Of a stretch of DNA of 64,000 nucleotides, positions 26,333 to 36,100 are shown in pieces. The position numbers were made by a program, and so were the translations under genes. The stretch covers positions 16,859-80,858 of the forward strand of contig CAYGPQ010000003.1 of assembly GCA_964351775.1 (NCBI GenBank). Reading direction: 5' to 3'. The notes beneath the pieces are model-generated. The model did no database searches and was not told the origin of the DNA. It saw nothing but the letters and a program-made list of their open reading frames with translations. Each line of letters starts with the position of its first letter. Position 1 is the first letter of the stretch. The DNA comes from Kordia sp964351775 (GTDB taxonomy: Bacteria; Bacteroidota; Bacteroidia; Flavobacteriales; Flavobacteriaceae).

Positions 26333-27004
26333 TTAATTTAGTGATTCAATGGTGTCAATATTTAATTCTCTTAGCGAAACTCCACTCGGATCGTTTAGCC
26401 AAATTTCATAATTGGTTTTTAGTAAATTCCATTCTTCTTGGAGCATTCCATACCAGCAAACATCTCTAAATGCTCCTTTCATATATCGCCAATTTCTAAA
26501 AACACCTTCTAGACTATAGCCTAATCTTTCTGCGGCATGACAGCTTTTTTTATTTGCGGCATTACATTTCCACTCCGCTCGTTGGTACTGATGTGTGTCA
26601 AAAAGATGTTTTAAAACCAAAAAATTAGCTTCTGTATTTATTGGAGTTTTATGTACTTCAGGCGAAAACCATAAGTCTCCAATTTCTGCTTTTCGGTTTT
26701 GTTCAGAAATATGAAGTATGGAAATCATACCTACTAGTTTGGTTTGCTCAATATCTTGAACCGCAAAGCATCTTTGATCGTCTTTAGCTGTTAATGTTAC
26801 TAATGTTGACTTCATATCCTCTACATTTACAAATGGTCCATAGGGTAAATGACTCCATATCCAGTTATGATTCTCATTTAATGCTGTAGCCATAAATAAA
26901 TCATCCGCATGAAGTATAAGATCTAAAGGAATGAGCTTACAGTAGTCGCCTTTTAGTGTTATAGACGCTATACTTTCATCACATTTTATGTTACTAGTTG
27001 ACAT
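26333..27004 (-). CDS. GNAT acetyltransferase, RimJ/RimL type
   Basis: 223 residues. CFAVQDIEQTKLVGMISILHISEQNRKAEIGDLWFSPEVH carries the acetyl-CoA beta-bulge strand; NFLVLKHLFDTHQYQRAEWKCNAANKKSCHAAERLGYSLEGVFRNW is typical for the RimJ/RimL/YdaF subgroup. These enzymes acetylate protein N-termini, amines or antibiotics. First gene of the minus-strand run that extends to 16544. Confidence 0.88.
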   Translation of the reverse strand: MSTSNIKCDESIASITLKGDYCKLIPLDLILHADDLFMATALNENHNWIWSHLPYGPFVNVEDMKSTLVTLTAKDDQRCFAVQDIEQTKLVGMISILHISEQNRKAEIGDLWFSPEVHKTPINTEANFLVLKHLFDTHQYQRAEWKCNAANKKSCHAAERLGYSLEGVFRNWRYMKGAFRDVCWYGMLQEEWNLLKTNYEIWLNDPSGVSLRELNIDTIESLN

Positions 27005-27327
27005 TTTTTTTGAGGTTGTTTATAATTGATAACTGGCCTAATTGTTATTAAAAAAATCATACAATACTTCGCAATTCATTAAACAGTTGTTTTAGTATAC
27101 TACAAGCAAAAATATTCCTAATCAAAGTTTAAGGTCGCTCAAAAAAGTCCAAAAAGTTTAGAAAAAAGGTCAATCGCTTATGTAATCGTAAAGATTTGTA
27201 GGATCATACGAAAGTAGAATATGCTTTTGAAGGTGCTACCCTACATATTGAGAAATAATCAGTTTTTCGTAAAAGATTTTTTTGAATTTCAAATTCGTTC
27301 TTTTTTTTATCGTTGTTCGACTGTTTC
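27005..27327. other. intergenic region
   Basis: 323 bases, AT-rich. It should contain the promoter for the downstream GNAT gene (minus). A short plus-strand fragment near 27210-27258 ends in a stop and shows no start or family. No repeats or hairpins stood out. Confidence 0.5.
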
Positions 27328-28371
27328 CTATTTTAGTCCAAATAATAATCGTAAAATGGAGATTCGTCGTACGATAAATTCATAAGTTGCAAAACAGCCA
27401 ATTAACGTAAAGATGATGATGAATATAAACTTGTAAATCCCTGCAATTTCTAATGGAAATAATATCCATGATCCGAGATATAGAAATACCATGTGAAGGA
27501 TGTAAACTGGGTACGAAGCTTTACTTAAATATGCTAAAATTTTACTCGGTTTATTGAGGTATCGATGTCCAAAACCAAAGGCTGAAAATATCCACAGATT
27601 AGATTCTATAGATTTTAGATAGTGTGGCGCATTGAATTCACCTTCTAAGAGTCGTAAAACATACAATGTTGTTGCAATTCCTAGTAAAATCCAGCGCCAT
27701 TTTGTGACGTTGTTCCAAAATGCCTTTCCGCTATACACACAGCAAAAACCTACTAAGAAAGCGATCATTCCGAGCCAGAAACCATGTGCATTCATAGCGT
27801 AATATTCAAAACTTTCTGGATTTACCAGTTCAGCTTCTGCTATAAACGGTATAAATAGGATGAGTAATCCGATAGGATTGCCTAGTAATTTTTCCATAAA
27901 TTGATGCAACCTACCATTTTGGTGCTTTTTTAAGTAAAAGAACACTGGAGAAAATAGTAATACATACACAAATATATTTCCCAAAAACCATAAGTGCGCT
28001 GGACTAGGCTCATAGTTTATATCTTGAGAATAGTAATTTTGCCATAAAAATGTATGCAGTGGTACAATGGCAAGTATTCCAAAAATATAAGGAATCAAGA
28101 TCCTTTTTGATCGTTCCAATAGCAAAGCTTTCCAATCGCGTCTTTGAATTGCAAAATAAACTCCCATTCCGGAAACGAAGAATAAAAGTGGAATGCGCCA
28201 TACATTGAGCATCGCCATAGGTGTCCAAATCCATGTTAGTGTTTCAGTATTCTGAATGAATCGCAAGAATACGCCCCAAGGTTGAAAACCCACGGCAATA
28301 TGGTATATCACTAATAAACCAATTGCGATGACGCGCAACCAATCTATATCGTATCTTCTAGTATTTGACAT
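27328..28371 (-). CDS. membrane acyltransferase (acyltransferase-3/OpgC-like)
   Basis: 347 residues from ATG 28371 (MSNTRRYDIDWLRV); the longer frame would overlap the upstream gene. Ten or so membrane helices. YDIDWLRVIAIGLLVIYHIAVG carries the family's essential His, and WRIPLLFFVSGMG with the RRDWKALLLERSKRILIPY arginines is the standard block. Members O-acylate sugars or other exported substrates at the inner membrane. Paralogue at 31346. Its start lies ten bases after the ankyrin gene ends. Confidence 0.88.
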   Translation of the reverse strand: MSNTRRYDIDWLRVIAIGLLVIYHIAVGFQPWGVFLRFIQNTETLTWIWTPMAMLNVWRIPLLFFVSGMGVYFAIQRRDWKALLLERSKRILIPYIFGILAIVPLHTFLWQNYYSQDINYEPSPAHLWFLGNIFVYVLLFSPVFFYLKKHQNGRLHQFMEKLLGNPIGLLILFIPFIAEAELVNPESFEYYAMNAHGFWLGMIAFLVGFCCVYSGKAFWNNVTKWRWILLGIATTLYVLRLLEGEFNAPHYLKSIESNLWIFSAFGFGHRYLNKPSKILAYLSKASYPVYILHMVFLYLGSWILFPLEIAGIYKFIFIIIFTLIGCFATYEFIVRRISILRLLFGLK

Positions 28372-28381
28372 AAGGGTTGAA

Positions 28382-28969
28382 TTAGTTACTCTTTGCACTT
28401 AGTAATTCTTTAATGATCGTTCTGTTTGCTTTTAACTTGTCGTAATCCAATTTTAAACCGAAAGGACCCAAATCTTTACTGAGTTGATCGTAGATTGGTT
28501 TTACTTCCTCAAAAGATCCAGATACAGATTCTAAAGCCGTACTGTTATAGCTATTTCGCACGTTTATATCGGCATTATTTTTAAGTAAACTTTTTACAAT
28601 TTCCGTACGTCCAAAAAAGGCGGCAGTGTGTAAAGGAGTAGAACCATCGGCACTTTTTTCGCTTACACTTGCTCCGTTTTCTATTAATAAGATAGCAATC
28701 TCCGTTTTGCCAAAAGTAGCCGCCACATGTAAAGGTGTGGATCCATAGTCGTCTTTTTTATTAAGGTCTGTTTTGGCGGCAATATGCGCTTTTACATCTT
28801 TTATATTCCCCATAAACACAGCTTCATTTATAGTGCTACTTGGTGCTTCTGTGACCACTTTATCAGCTGTTTTTTCTTTAGATTGATGACAAGAAGTTAC
28901 TCCTAATAGGAACATAGAAAATGTTATCGCTATTACTTTGTTTAGCATTTTTGATTTGAATTGATTCAT
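28382..28969 (-). CDS. ankyrin-repeat lipoprotein
   Basis: 195 residues; an ATG at 28948 (MLNKVIAITFSMFLLGVTSC) is the more compact start for the lipoprotein signal. Three ankyrin repeats follow at about 50-150 (DDYGSTPLHVAATFGKTEIAILLIENGA, DGSTPLHTAAFFGRTEIVKSLLKNNADI, NSYNSTALESVS). Protein-binding function in the periplasm. Cotranscribed with the acyltransferase; the divergent membrane regulator at 29185 shares the 215-base upstream region. Confidence 0.87.
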   Translation of the reverse strand: MNQFKSKMLNKVIAITFSMFLLGVTSCHQSKEKTADKVVTEAPSSTINEAVFMGNIKDVKAHIAAKTDLNKKDDYGSTPLHVAATFGKTEIAILLIENGASVSEKSADGSTPLHTAAFFGRTEIVKSLLKNNADINVRNSYNSTALESVSGSFEEVKPIYDQLSKDLGPFGLKLDYDKLKANRTIIKELLSAKSN

Positions 28970-29184
28970 CGTTTTTTATTTAGTTTATTAATGTTTAAAT
29001 GATCTGAAACAAAGGTCAAAAAAGCCATGCGCCAAGACTAATACAAGTGACGCTAAATTTAGAAGCTATGCGTTTTGTGTATAATTTATGTATCTTGACT
29101 ATAAACTATGACGCATCACTCTAAAAAGAACCTTTGTAAGTGTCCTTTTTATTTGCGAATATTGCATTTTTATAAACTAGTATT

Positions 29185-31275
29185 ATGACAGATTCTAACG
29201 GTTCCAATAGTGTGTTTCTTCAGAAAGTCGTTGCAGCGATTGAAGAAAATCTGACGAATGAAAATTTTGGCGTGACCGAACTTGCCGAAATGATGAATAT
29301 GAGCAGGTCTAATTTGTTGCGGAAAGTAAAGAAAGAAACCGAAGAATCTGTGAGTGTTTTTATCCGAAATGTGCGACTTCATAATGCCAAGAATCTTTTG
29401 GGAGATGATGCCCTGACGGTTTCTGAAATTTCATATATGGTAGGATTCAAAAGCACTTCTTATTTTACCAAATGCTTTAGAGAATTGTATGGATATACGC
29501 CTGGACAAACAGGAATAAGTCTAGAGAACAAACTGGAGCAAGAAATACCAGACGAAACTAAATCATTTGATAGAAGAAAAGTCAAACTCATATCCTTATT
29601 GACAATTCTAGTCATCATTGTTCTTGGAATCCTGTATTGGATTAATCAAGATGAGAAGACCGTACAACCCAATTTACCTAAATCGATAGCGCTATTGCCG
29701 TTTATAAACAATAGTGATGATAGTACCAATGTATACTTCATGAATGGACTAATGGGCGCGATATTAGATAATTTTCAAAAGATTGAAGATGTTGAAATTA
29801 TAAGCGGAACCACGGTAGAGAAGTTTGGCAACATTTCTAAAAGTATTTCTGAAATGTCCAAGGAACTTAATGTGAGCTATTTTATTGAAGGAAGCGGTCA
29901 GAAAGTGGACAATGAAGTTTTATTAACGATTCAATTGATTGAAGGAGCTACCGGGCGACAACTTTGGTCCAAAAGATATCTTCGAGAAATTGAAGATATT
30001 TTTGAACTTCAAATGGATGTGGCAAAAAGTATCGCTAGCGAGATTAATATCGTCATTACTCCCGAAGAACAACAACGGATCGAAAAAATACCTACCCAAA
30101 ATCTTGTGGCGTATGACTATTATTTGAAAGGAATGAGTTTATTAAAAGATGAGACTGGAGCTGGATTGCTAGAAAGTATTGAACAATTTAAAAAGGCCAT
30201 TCAAGAAGATGGACAATTTGCAAATGCGTATGCCAATATGGCCGTTTCTTACTATTATTTAGATATATTTCAGGCTGAAAAAAAGTATACGGACGAAATT
30301 AAAAATTACGCAGATAAAGCGATTCTGTTAGATGAGCATCTTGGCGATAGTCAAATTGCCAAAGCGCTCTATTTTATGCAAATAGAAGATTATGAACAGG
30401 CAGTTAGTGCCTTTGAGAACGTATTGGTTTACTACCCTAACGTGGGTTGGGTACATAACTTTCTTTCTAATATTTACGCGTTTACATTGCCCAATACAGA
30501 AAAATACCTTCAGCATGCACTCAAAGGAATTCAAACCGCTGTAGCGAGTAAAGATTCGGTCACAACAAGTTATTCGTATTTACATCTTAGTAATGCCTTG
30601 GCGCAAACTGGTTTTATTGATGAGTCTGAAATTTATATACAAAAATCACTCGCATACAATCCAAATAACCTGTATTCCAAGCACTTATATGTTTTCATCA
30701 AGCAAGCTAAAAATTTCGATTTGCAACGTGCGAAGAACGAATTGATAGAAATCCTAGCCATAGATACCACCCGACTAGACCTAATTCAAGAAATAGCAAA
30801 AATGAATTATATTTTGGAAAATTATGAGCAAGCTTGGTTATATTATGACAAATTTATTGCAAAGAAAGAAGCCTTGCAACTTGATATCTATCCTAATGAA
30901 GATATTAATATTGGTTTTGTTTTAACGCAACTTGGTAGAAAACAAGAAGCCAAAGTTTATTATGATCGCTTTTTTGAATTTGCCAAAAAAGATACGTCCA
31001 TCTATAAAGACTTGCACTATTCGGCATACTTTGCTACTATGGGAAATATAGACAAAGCCATGTTACACCTCAAAGCTTTTGCTGAATTTGATTATTATTA
31101 TTATTGGATTGTTTTATATATGAAAGATGATCCCGTTATAAAACAAATGGTTTCTCATCCTGAATTTAAAACCACTATTCAAAAGATTCAAGATAAATTT
31201 TGGAACAACCACAAAAAGATTAAAAATATGCTTGAGGATGCACAGATCATCGTACCCAAAAGTATTTCCTTGTGA
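29185..31275 (+). CDS. membrane one-component regulator: AraC HTH, TM, TolB-like domain, TPRs
   Basis: 696 residues. Residues 14-108 are an AraC/XylS DNA-binding domain (NFGVTELAEMMNMSRSNLLRKVKKET, VSEISYMVGFKSTSYFTKCFRELYGYTPGQ). One membrane helix follows at about 134-153 (VKLISLLTILVIIVLGILYWI). The outer part begins with a FlgO/TolB-N-like domain (SIALLPFINNSDD ... LNVSYFIEGSG ... LWSKRYLREIEDIFELQ) and continues with TPRs from about 310 to the end. The layout puts DNA binding inside and the sensor outside the membrane. It is divergent from the ankyrin-acyltransferase pair, its likely target. Confidence 0.9.
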   Translation: MTDSNGSNSVFLQKVVAAIEENLTNENFGVTELAEMMNMSRSNLLRKVKKETEESVSVFIRNVRLHNAKNLLGDDALTVSEISYMVGFKSTSYFTKCFRELYGYTPGQTGISLENKLEQEIPDETKSFDRRKVKLISLLTILVIIVLGILYWINQDEKTVQPNLPKSIALLPFINNSDDSTNVYFMNGLMGAILDNFQKIEDVEIISGTTVEKFGNISKSISEMSKELNVSYFIEGSGQKVDNEVLLTIQLIEGATGRQLWSKRYLREIEDIFELQMDVAKSIASEINIVITPEEQQRIEKIPTQNLVAYDYYLKGMSLLKDETGAGLLESIEQFKKAIQEDGQFANAYANMAVSYYYLDIFQAEKKYTDEIKNYADKAILLDEHLGDSQIAKALYFMQIEDYEQAVSAFENVLVYYPNVGWVHNFLSNIYAFTLPNTEKYLQHALKGIQTAVASKDSVTTSYSYLHLSNALAQTGFIDESEIYIQKSLAYNPNNLYSKHLYVFIKQAKNFDLQRAKNELIEILAIDTTRLDLIQEIAKMNYILENYEQAWLYYDKFIAKKEALQLDIYPNEDINIGFVLTQLGRKQEAKVYYDRFFEFAKKDTSIYKDLHYSAYFATMGNIDKAMLHLKAFAEFDYYYYWIVLYMKDDPVIKQMVSHPEFKTTIQKIQDKFWNNHKKIKNMLEDAQIIVPKSISL

Positions 31276-31345
31276 CAGATTATTGAGTTTGTTCATCATC
31301 CAAATTATTGGCTTAGTGACGCATTAACTTGAGTTCAATATCAAT

Positions 31346-32461
31346 TTACTTTCCTTTTTTTAATCCAAAAAGTGGCCTAATATAACTCCAACGTCTAATT
31401 AAAAATTCATACATAATCCAAGATATTCCAAATGTACCCAAGACCATAATTGAAAATTTTATCATCAATGACCAATCTTTTTCAATTAAGAAATAGGCAA
31501 TCGTAATCATAATTGTTTGATGTAAAATATAGAAAGGATATACCGCTTCGTTGCAGTAACTTAATATGTTACTTTTCTTGTTTAAATATTTCGCCGAATA
31601 TCCAAATAGCGCAAGTACCCAAGACCATAAGTTTACAACCTTAAAAAATGCCTCAGTAAAATGTCGTGTAGCTGAATCTTCATACAGCTGAGTTATTGTC
31701 AGCATAATGCTAAAAGTGAAGATTCCAATGATTAGAAAATAACTTCTGTATTTTTCAACAGTTACCCAAAAAACGTCTTTTACAGAGATCAATACAAAAC
31801 CAAAGAAAAATAACAAAATACAATTTACAAAGTTAAACCAATCGTCAATTAAAGCGTGAGTGGTAGGGAAATAAGGCTCAATAAAAGCTTCTGCTAGATA
31901 TAACGGAATAACTAAAGCATATAATTTTATTGGGCTTTTTACTAAATTCTTTATAAAGAAAGTAAATTTATTATTTGGATGATTTTTTAAGTATAAAAAT
32001 ATAGGAATTAAGAGGAGTGAAAAGATTAATAAATACGGAAGAAACCATAGATGATGCCAACTGAAGTTTCCTTCTGGGTATATCCCAACAAAAGCTTCAC
32101 TTGGCCAAAAATCAAAGTAATTTCCAGTAAATTGATTCTTTGCTAATCGTTCAAAATAAACTTGCGGAGATATAATAAACAGCATTCCAAATAGTAGTGG
32201 TACTCCTAATCTTTTAATCCGCTCTAAGGCGAATAAAGTGCCCGTTCTTTTCTGCAAAGCATAAAAAGTTCCCATTCCGGAAATAACAAATAAAATAGGC
32301 AGTCTCCATTGATTTAAAAACCACATAGGGTAAACCAACCAATCATAAATTACAGGATTCTTTATATGAAAATCCCAAGGGACAAAGAACATTCCAACAT
32401 GATAAAAAATAAGCAATCCAAATACCAATACTCTTAACCAATCTAAATCGTGCCTGCGCAT
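31346..32461 (-). CDS. membrane acyltransferase, second paralogue
   Basis: 371 residues, about ten membrane helices. The start MRRHDLDWLRVLVFGLLIFYHVGMFFVPW aligns with the gene at 27328, as do WRLPILFVISGMG and the FALERIKRLGVPLLFG block. It probably moves acyl groups onto an exported substrate at the inner membrane. It lies 88 bases downstream of the LytTR regulator gene in the same direction. The two copies flank the membrane regulator. Confidence 0.88.
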   Translation of the reverse strand: MRRHDLDWLRVLVFGLLIFYHVGMFFVPWDFHIKNPVIYDWLVYPMWFLNQWRLPILFVISGMGTFYALQKRTGTLFALERIKRLGVPLLFGMLFIISPQVYFERLAKNQFTGNYFDFWPSEAFVGIYPEGNFSWHHLWFLPYLLIFSLLLIPIFLYLKNHPNNKFTFFIKNLVKSPIKLYALVIPLYLAEAFIEPYFPTTHALIDDWFNFVNCILLFFFGFVLISVKDVFWVTVEKYRSYFLIIGIFTFSIMLTITQLYEDSATRHFTEAFFKVVNLWSWVLALFGYSAKYLNKKSNILSYCNEAVYPFYILHQTIMITIAYFLIEKDWSLMIKFSIMVLGTFGISWIMYEFLIRRWSYIRPLFGLKKGK

Positions 32462-32549
32462 ATTTTTCGTTTTGGCAAAACTAACTATAAAGAATACTCA
32501 AAAACTGAAGTTGTGATCAGTAGCAAAGTTTTGTGATCAATAACAAAGA

Positions 32550-33389
32550 CTAACTATTCTGCATTTTTGCATTGAATACAGAAATCATATTCCTTGAAAC
32601 AGGAATCTTATCAGCGTAATGCTTCAGTCGCAATTTATAACCTTGCGCATTGCCCGAAACAGTATCAATATAATGGATATTGACCAAATAAGAACGATGT
32701 GTTTTTATAATGAATGATTCTTCTACTAAAATAGAAGCTAAATTTTTTATCGTGGTTCTTTTTAATGTTTTGCTTCCATTCTTAAAGTATAATTCCACAT
32801 AATTACCTGCTGCTTTTGCAAAAAGCATGTTTTGTAAATCAAAGTCAATATGGATATTATTAATTTCAATTGCTGTTGAATTACTCGTATTGGTATTTAA
32901 AGAATTAATTGTTTGAGCATTCTCTCGATTTCTTTTATTCAATCTATTAAAGTTTAAAGGCACTAAAATAAAAATGAACAAACTTCCTACTAAAAAAGCA
33001 TTCCTTACTTCTTCAAAAAAATAATGCCAAGACCAATTGTTTGGATTATTATATAAAATATCTCGAATCAGAAATTGCACAAGACCCACAGAAGCTAATA
33101 AAAAAACAATGAATAAGACTTCTTTTTTTATAGTCCATTTTTCTTTTATAATTGGCGATATTCTAAAAAATGATCCTAAAATAAGGAGAACACAAGGAGT
33201 CAACGCATGAATAAAACAGATAAAAAAGTAATCCATTTTATGTTCAGGGGTATAAACTTCAAAAGGCTCAAATAAATAGCCAAAGAAAAGAGTCATGAAA
33301 AATAGTAAGCTAATGATAACCGACAAACTTTTCCCTTCATAGAGATAAGGATATTGTTCAGATAAAAAATGTAATGTTTTGTTTTTCAA
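32550..33389 (-). CDS. membrane-bound LytTR transcription regulator
   Basis: 279 residues. Four membrane helices in the first 150 residues (SLSVIISLLFFMTLFFGYLF, FFICFIHALTPCVLLILGSFF, EVLFIVFLLASVGLVQFLI, AFLVGSLFIFILVPLNF) are followed by a LytTR DNA-binding domain at about 180-279 (MLFAKAAGNYVELYFKNGSKTLKRTTIKNL, IKTHRSYLVNIHYI, IPVSRNM). There is no receiver domain, so it is a one-component membrane regulator. Likely controls the adjacent acyltransferase. Confidence 0.88.
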   Translation of the reverse strand: MKNKTLHFLSEQYPYLYEGKSLSVIISLLFFMTLFFGYLFEPFEVYTPEHKMDYFFICFIHALTPCVLLILGSFFRISPIIKEKWTIKKEVLFIVFLLASVGLVQFLIRDILYNNPNNWSWHYFFEEVRNAFLVGSLFIFILVPLNFNRLNKRNRENAQTINSLNTNTSNSTAIEINNIHIDFDLQNMLFAKAAGNYVELYFKNGSKTLKRTTIKNLASILVEESFIIKTHRSYLVNIHYIDTVSGNAQGYKLRLKHYADKIPVSRNMISVFNAKMQNS

Positions 33390-33533
33390 ATGTTTACTTT
33401 AAATACAATATGATTTCGGATGATAAGTCACAGCTTAAAATTCGCTAAATTCACTATTGATGACAAATGTACAAAAAATCACAAGCCTTAAATTTTGCAT
33501 CTTTTTACCATTAGCATAAAAAAGCATAAAATT

Positions 33534-33749
33534 CTAATTTCTACGTTGTTTTTTGTTAAAGTATCGTCTTAAAAAATAATTCCGTAAGATGCTTAAGACC
33601 GTTAAATAAATAGTTAAGATGAAGTTCTTTCCGGAATTGTTTTCGATACCCAAAAGAGGAAATATGAGATGCAATGAAATCATTGTGATAAAAAAACCAA
33701 CCGTTACATTTAGTAAACTTTCTATAAGCGATTGTTTTTTAGATTGCAT
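33534..33749 (-). CDS. small membrane protein (DUF7220-like)
   Basis: 71 residues with two membrane helices (SLLNVTVGFFITMISLHLIFPLLG and FILTIYLTVLSILRNYFLRRYF) and a basic tail RRYFNKKQRRN. The pattern KKQSLIESLLNVTVGF matches a small conserved family of unknown function also found in phage and plasmids. Its start overlaps the end of the phosphoesterase gene by 11 bases, indicating coupled translation. Confidence 0.75.
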   Translation of the reverse strand: MQSKKQSLIESLLNVTVGFFITMISLHLIFPLLGIENNSGKNFILTIYLTVLSILRNYFLRRYFNKKQRRN

Positions 33750-34461
33750 CGCTGAACATTTTAACTTGTGAAGACGGACCGTTCTTTCCTAACGCTATAA
33801 TTCTGTATCCAAAAGCTAGTGGATTTATTTCGATACTATTCCGTTTTTTTTCAATTTGAAAAGACACCGCCGGAGTTATATTTTGAGTACAATTTTTATA
33901 TACAGTTTCACTCTCCATATGATAGTGTCCGCAAAAAATAGTAATATCATTGGGAATATTTTCTAATAGGAATAGTACTTCTCCTCTATTTTTAAGTGCT
34001 CCAATTTCGTCTACTTTTAAAGGTAAACCAATGATAGGATGATGTACAAAAATAATAATGGATTGTGAAGTAATGAGTTCTTTTTTAAGCCAAATCAATT
34101 GTTTTTTGTCTATAATTCCTTCCGAAGAATCTAAAAATATACATTTGTAATGCGCTTTTTGTGAGCTGCTGTATAATTTCTGAGCATCAGAGTCTGCGCC
34201 TTTATTATAATACCTTGTGATTTCAGTAAATGAATCATGATTTCCAAGCGTGATGGCTAAAGATGTCGTTTTAAGTTGCTCAAAAAAATAGGCGATGCCA
34301 TCATTTTCTCCAATGTCTCCCGTGCAAACAATCGTGGTAATTTGCTCTTTTTTTAGATCTTCTAAAATCTTGTCAAATCGTTTTCTAGTTGGGACACCAT
34401 TTTCTATCGGATACGCTTCATCTAAATGTAAATCTGTGATATGCGCTATTTTTTCAACCAT
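33739..34461 (-). CDS. metallophosphoesterase
   Basis: 240 residues from ATG 34461 (MVEKIAHITDLHLDE). Calcineurin-like dinuclear-metal site: ITDLHLD, TIVCTGDIGEND, ALTLGNHDSF-like ITLGNHDS, FVHHPIIG, FCGHYHME. Likely hydrolyses phosphoesters such as cyclic nucleotides or UDP-sugars; CpdA-like enzymes share this size. A start at 34479 would add six residues. Overlaps the small membrane gene. Confidence 0.9.
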   Translation of the reverse strand: MVEKIAHITDLHLDEAYPIENGVPTRKRFDKILEDLKKEQITTIVCTGDIGENDGIAYFFEQLKTTSLAITLGNHDSFTEITRYYNKGADSDAQKLYSSSQKAHYKCIFLDSSEGIIDKKQLIWLKKELITSQSIIIFVHHPIIGLPLKVDEIGALKNRGEVLFLLENIPNDITIFCGHYHMESETVYKNCTQNITPAVSFQIEKKRNSIEINPLAFGYRIIALGKNGPSSQVKMFSDAI

Positions 34462-34529
34462 CGATTTTATTTTTATCAATACAAAAATAGCAACGTATGG
34501 AACGATGTACTTGTAAAATCTTGCTGATT

Positions 34530-35372
34530 TTATATGTTTTTCCGAAACTCAGTAGGCGAAAAACCACTGTGTTTTTTGAATATTTTAGAAAAGTAAGCTG
34601 CCGTATCAAAACCACAGGCAATGGCAGTTTCAAAAATAGAATCTTTAGAATATCGCAATCTATACTTGGCTTTTTCTATACGAATAGCGGTTAGATATTC
34701 CAATGGTGTGCATTCGTTAATTTCGGTAAATAGGCGGTGCAAATAGTATTTACTAATCCCAATATCTTTGCTTATACAATCAAGTGAAATATCTTCTTTT
34801 ATATGATCGTGCAAATATTCTTTCGCTATTTGAATACGTTTGAAAAGCTCTTTTTTTGTATCATGTTTGACTATTTTTAGTGTTGAAAACTTCGTGTCCA
34901 TATTTTTTTGCTCTTGGACAATCAGTTCTGATAGTCTAATGAACAAATCATCGATCTGATGCTTGAAAGCCGTTTGATTATGTTCATATAGCTGCGCAAT
35001 TGTGTTCAGTAAAAATCCTACTGCACTATTGGTGGTTTTTTGAGTGACTTCCAAAAACTTTGGAGATAAATTATGATACTTATAAATTTCAGTAATTAAT
35101 TGTGGAGATAAGAAGAACGATAATCCTTTCGTGCCACTTTTTGCCTCCGTAGTAATTTGGGCATTCGTATTTAAAATTACATATTGATTTTTGGAAACCT
35201 CTATATCTTGATGGTTACAGTGATAGTTTTTCTTCCCTTCTAAAACATATTTTAGCGTGTACGTAGAGCTATACGATATAGAAATATCATCCGCATGATT
35301 AGAATATAATACCTTATTTTCTAATTGATTTGAAAATGTTGGAATCGTTGTGATTGCTTCAAGTTTTACCAT
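34530..35372 (-). CDS. AraC-family regulator
   Basis: 280 residues. N-terminal cupin-like ligand domain (1-150) and C-terminal double HTH at about 180-278 (HIKEDISLDCISKDIGISKYYLHRLFTEINECTPLEYL, SIFETAIACGFDTAAYFSKIFKKHSGFSPTEFR). Unlike the other four AraC genes in this window it belongs to a different subgroup. Transcribed alone. Confidence 0.9.
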   Translation of the reverse strand: MVKLEAITTIPTFSNQLENKVLYSNHADDISISYSSTYTLKYVLEGKKNYHCNHQDIEVSKNQYVILNTNAQITTEAKSGTKGLSFFLSPQLITEIYKYHNLSPKFLEVTQKTTNSAVGFLLNTIAQLYEHNQTAFKHQIDDLFIRLSELIVQEQKNMDTKFSTLKIVKHDTKKELFKRIQIAKEYLHDHIKEDISLDCISKDIGISKYYLHRLFTEINECTPLEYLTAIRIEKAKYRLRYSKDSIFETAIACGFDTAAYFSKIFKKHSGFSPTEFRKNI

Positions 35373-35479
35373 AAAAAATAGAATTTAGAATACTATTTAA
35401 TTTTAAAAAAAATTACACGCATTGTTTTCAAAAAATTCATGCTCAGATTTTGCTCTTTTTTTTTTAATTATACATTGAA

Positions 35480-35962
35480 TTATTTCGTACTCAAATTGTT
35501 TAGGATCATTTTCTTTATCAACACAATTTGCCCAAGATGATAATAACTATGTTCCATGATTCCTTCCAGATTTCTCAAATAGGTTCCGTACTTTTCATCT
35601 ACAAAGACTTCACTCAACCTGTTGTCTGGTATTTTTTCGATTAAATCCGCAAGTTTTTCTGTATCGTTCCAAAATTTAGTCAAAAATGATTCCCATTCCG
35701 TTTGCGATGTTATTGATGGAAACGTAAAACTCTCTTTATCACGTATCTCCAATTTTCCGTTTTCAAAAAAGTTTTTGATCCCATTGACATAGTAATGCAC
35801 ATGTTGCGCAAGAATTGAAATTGTATTCAATGACTGAAATTTTGTGATAGCTACTTTCCAATCGATATTTTCCAATTCGGCTTTATAATTCGTGTTTGCG
35901 ACCCAAGTTCCATGGAGCACTACTTCCCGAAGTCTATTTGCTAATTGTGCGGTTGTATTCAT
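35480..35962 (-). CDS. DinB-like protein (DUF1572-like)
   Basis: 160 residues, helical bundle. Histidines in ILAQHVHYYVNGI (near 50) and IMEHSYYHLGQIVLIKK (near 138-152) sit where DinB proteins bind metal. Likely thiol-transferase-like, but no substrate evidence. Monocistronic, with 138 bases to the ABC permease gene upstream. Confidence 0.8.
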   Translation of the reverse strand: MNTTAQLANRLREVVLHGTWVANTNYKAELENIDWKVAITKFQSLNTISILAQHVHYYVNGIKNFFENGKLEIRDKESFTFPSITSQTEWESFLTKFWNDTEKLADLIEKIPDNRLSEVFVDEKYGTYLRNLEGIMEHSYYHLGQIVLIKKMILNNLSTK

Positions 35963-36100
35963 TTTGTTTAAAATATTTTTTAGGAATTTTCACCTGCAAT
36001 TCCCATAATTTTTATTCGTTTACGGATGTAAAAGTGTTTAGGAATCTTAAAAGTCGTTTTGATATTATGCTCGTTCCTTTTACCAATGAGGCTTTTTATG

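Noticed and set aside
27210..27258. Short plus-strand coding fragment (KVEYAFEGATLHIEK)
   Set aside because: No start codon, stop directly upstream, and too short to match a family.
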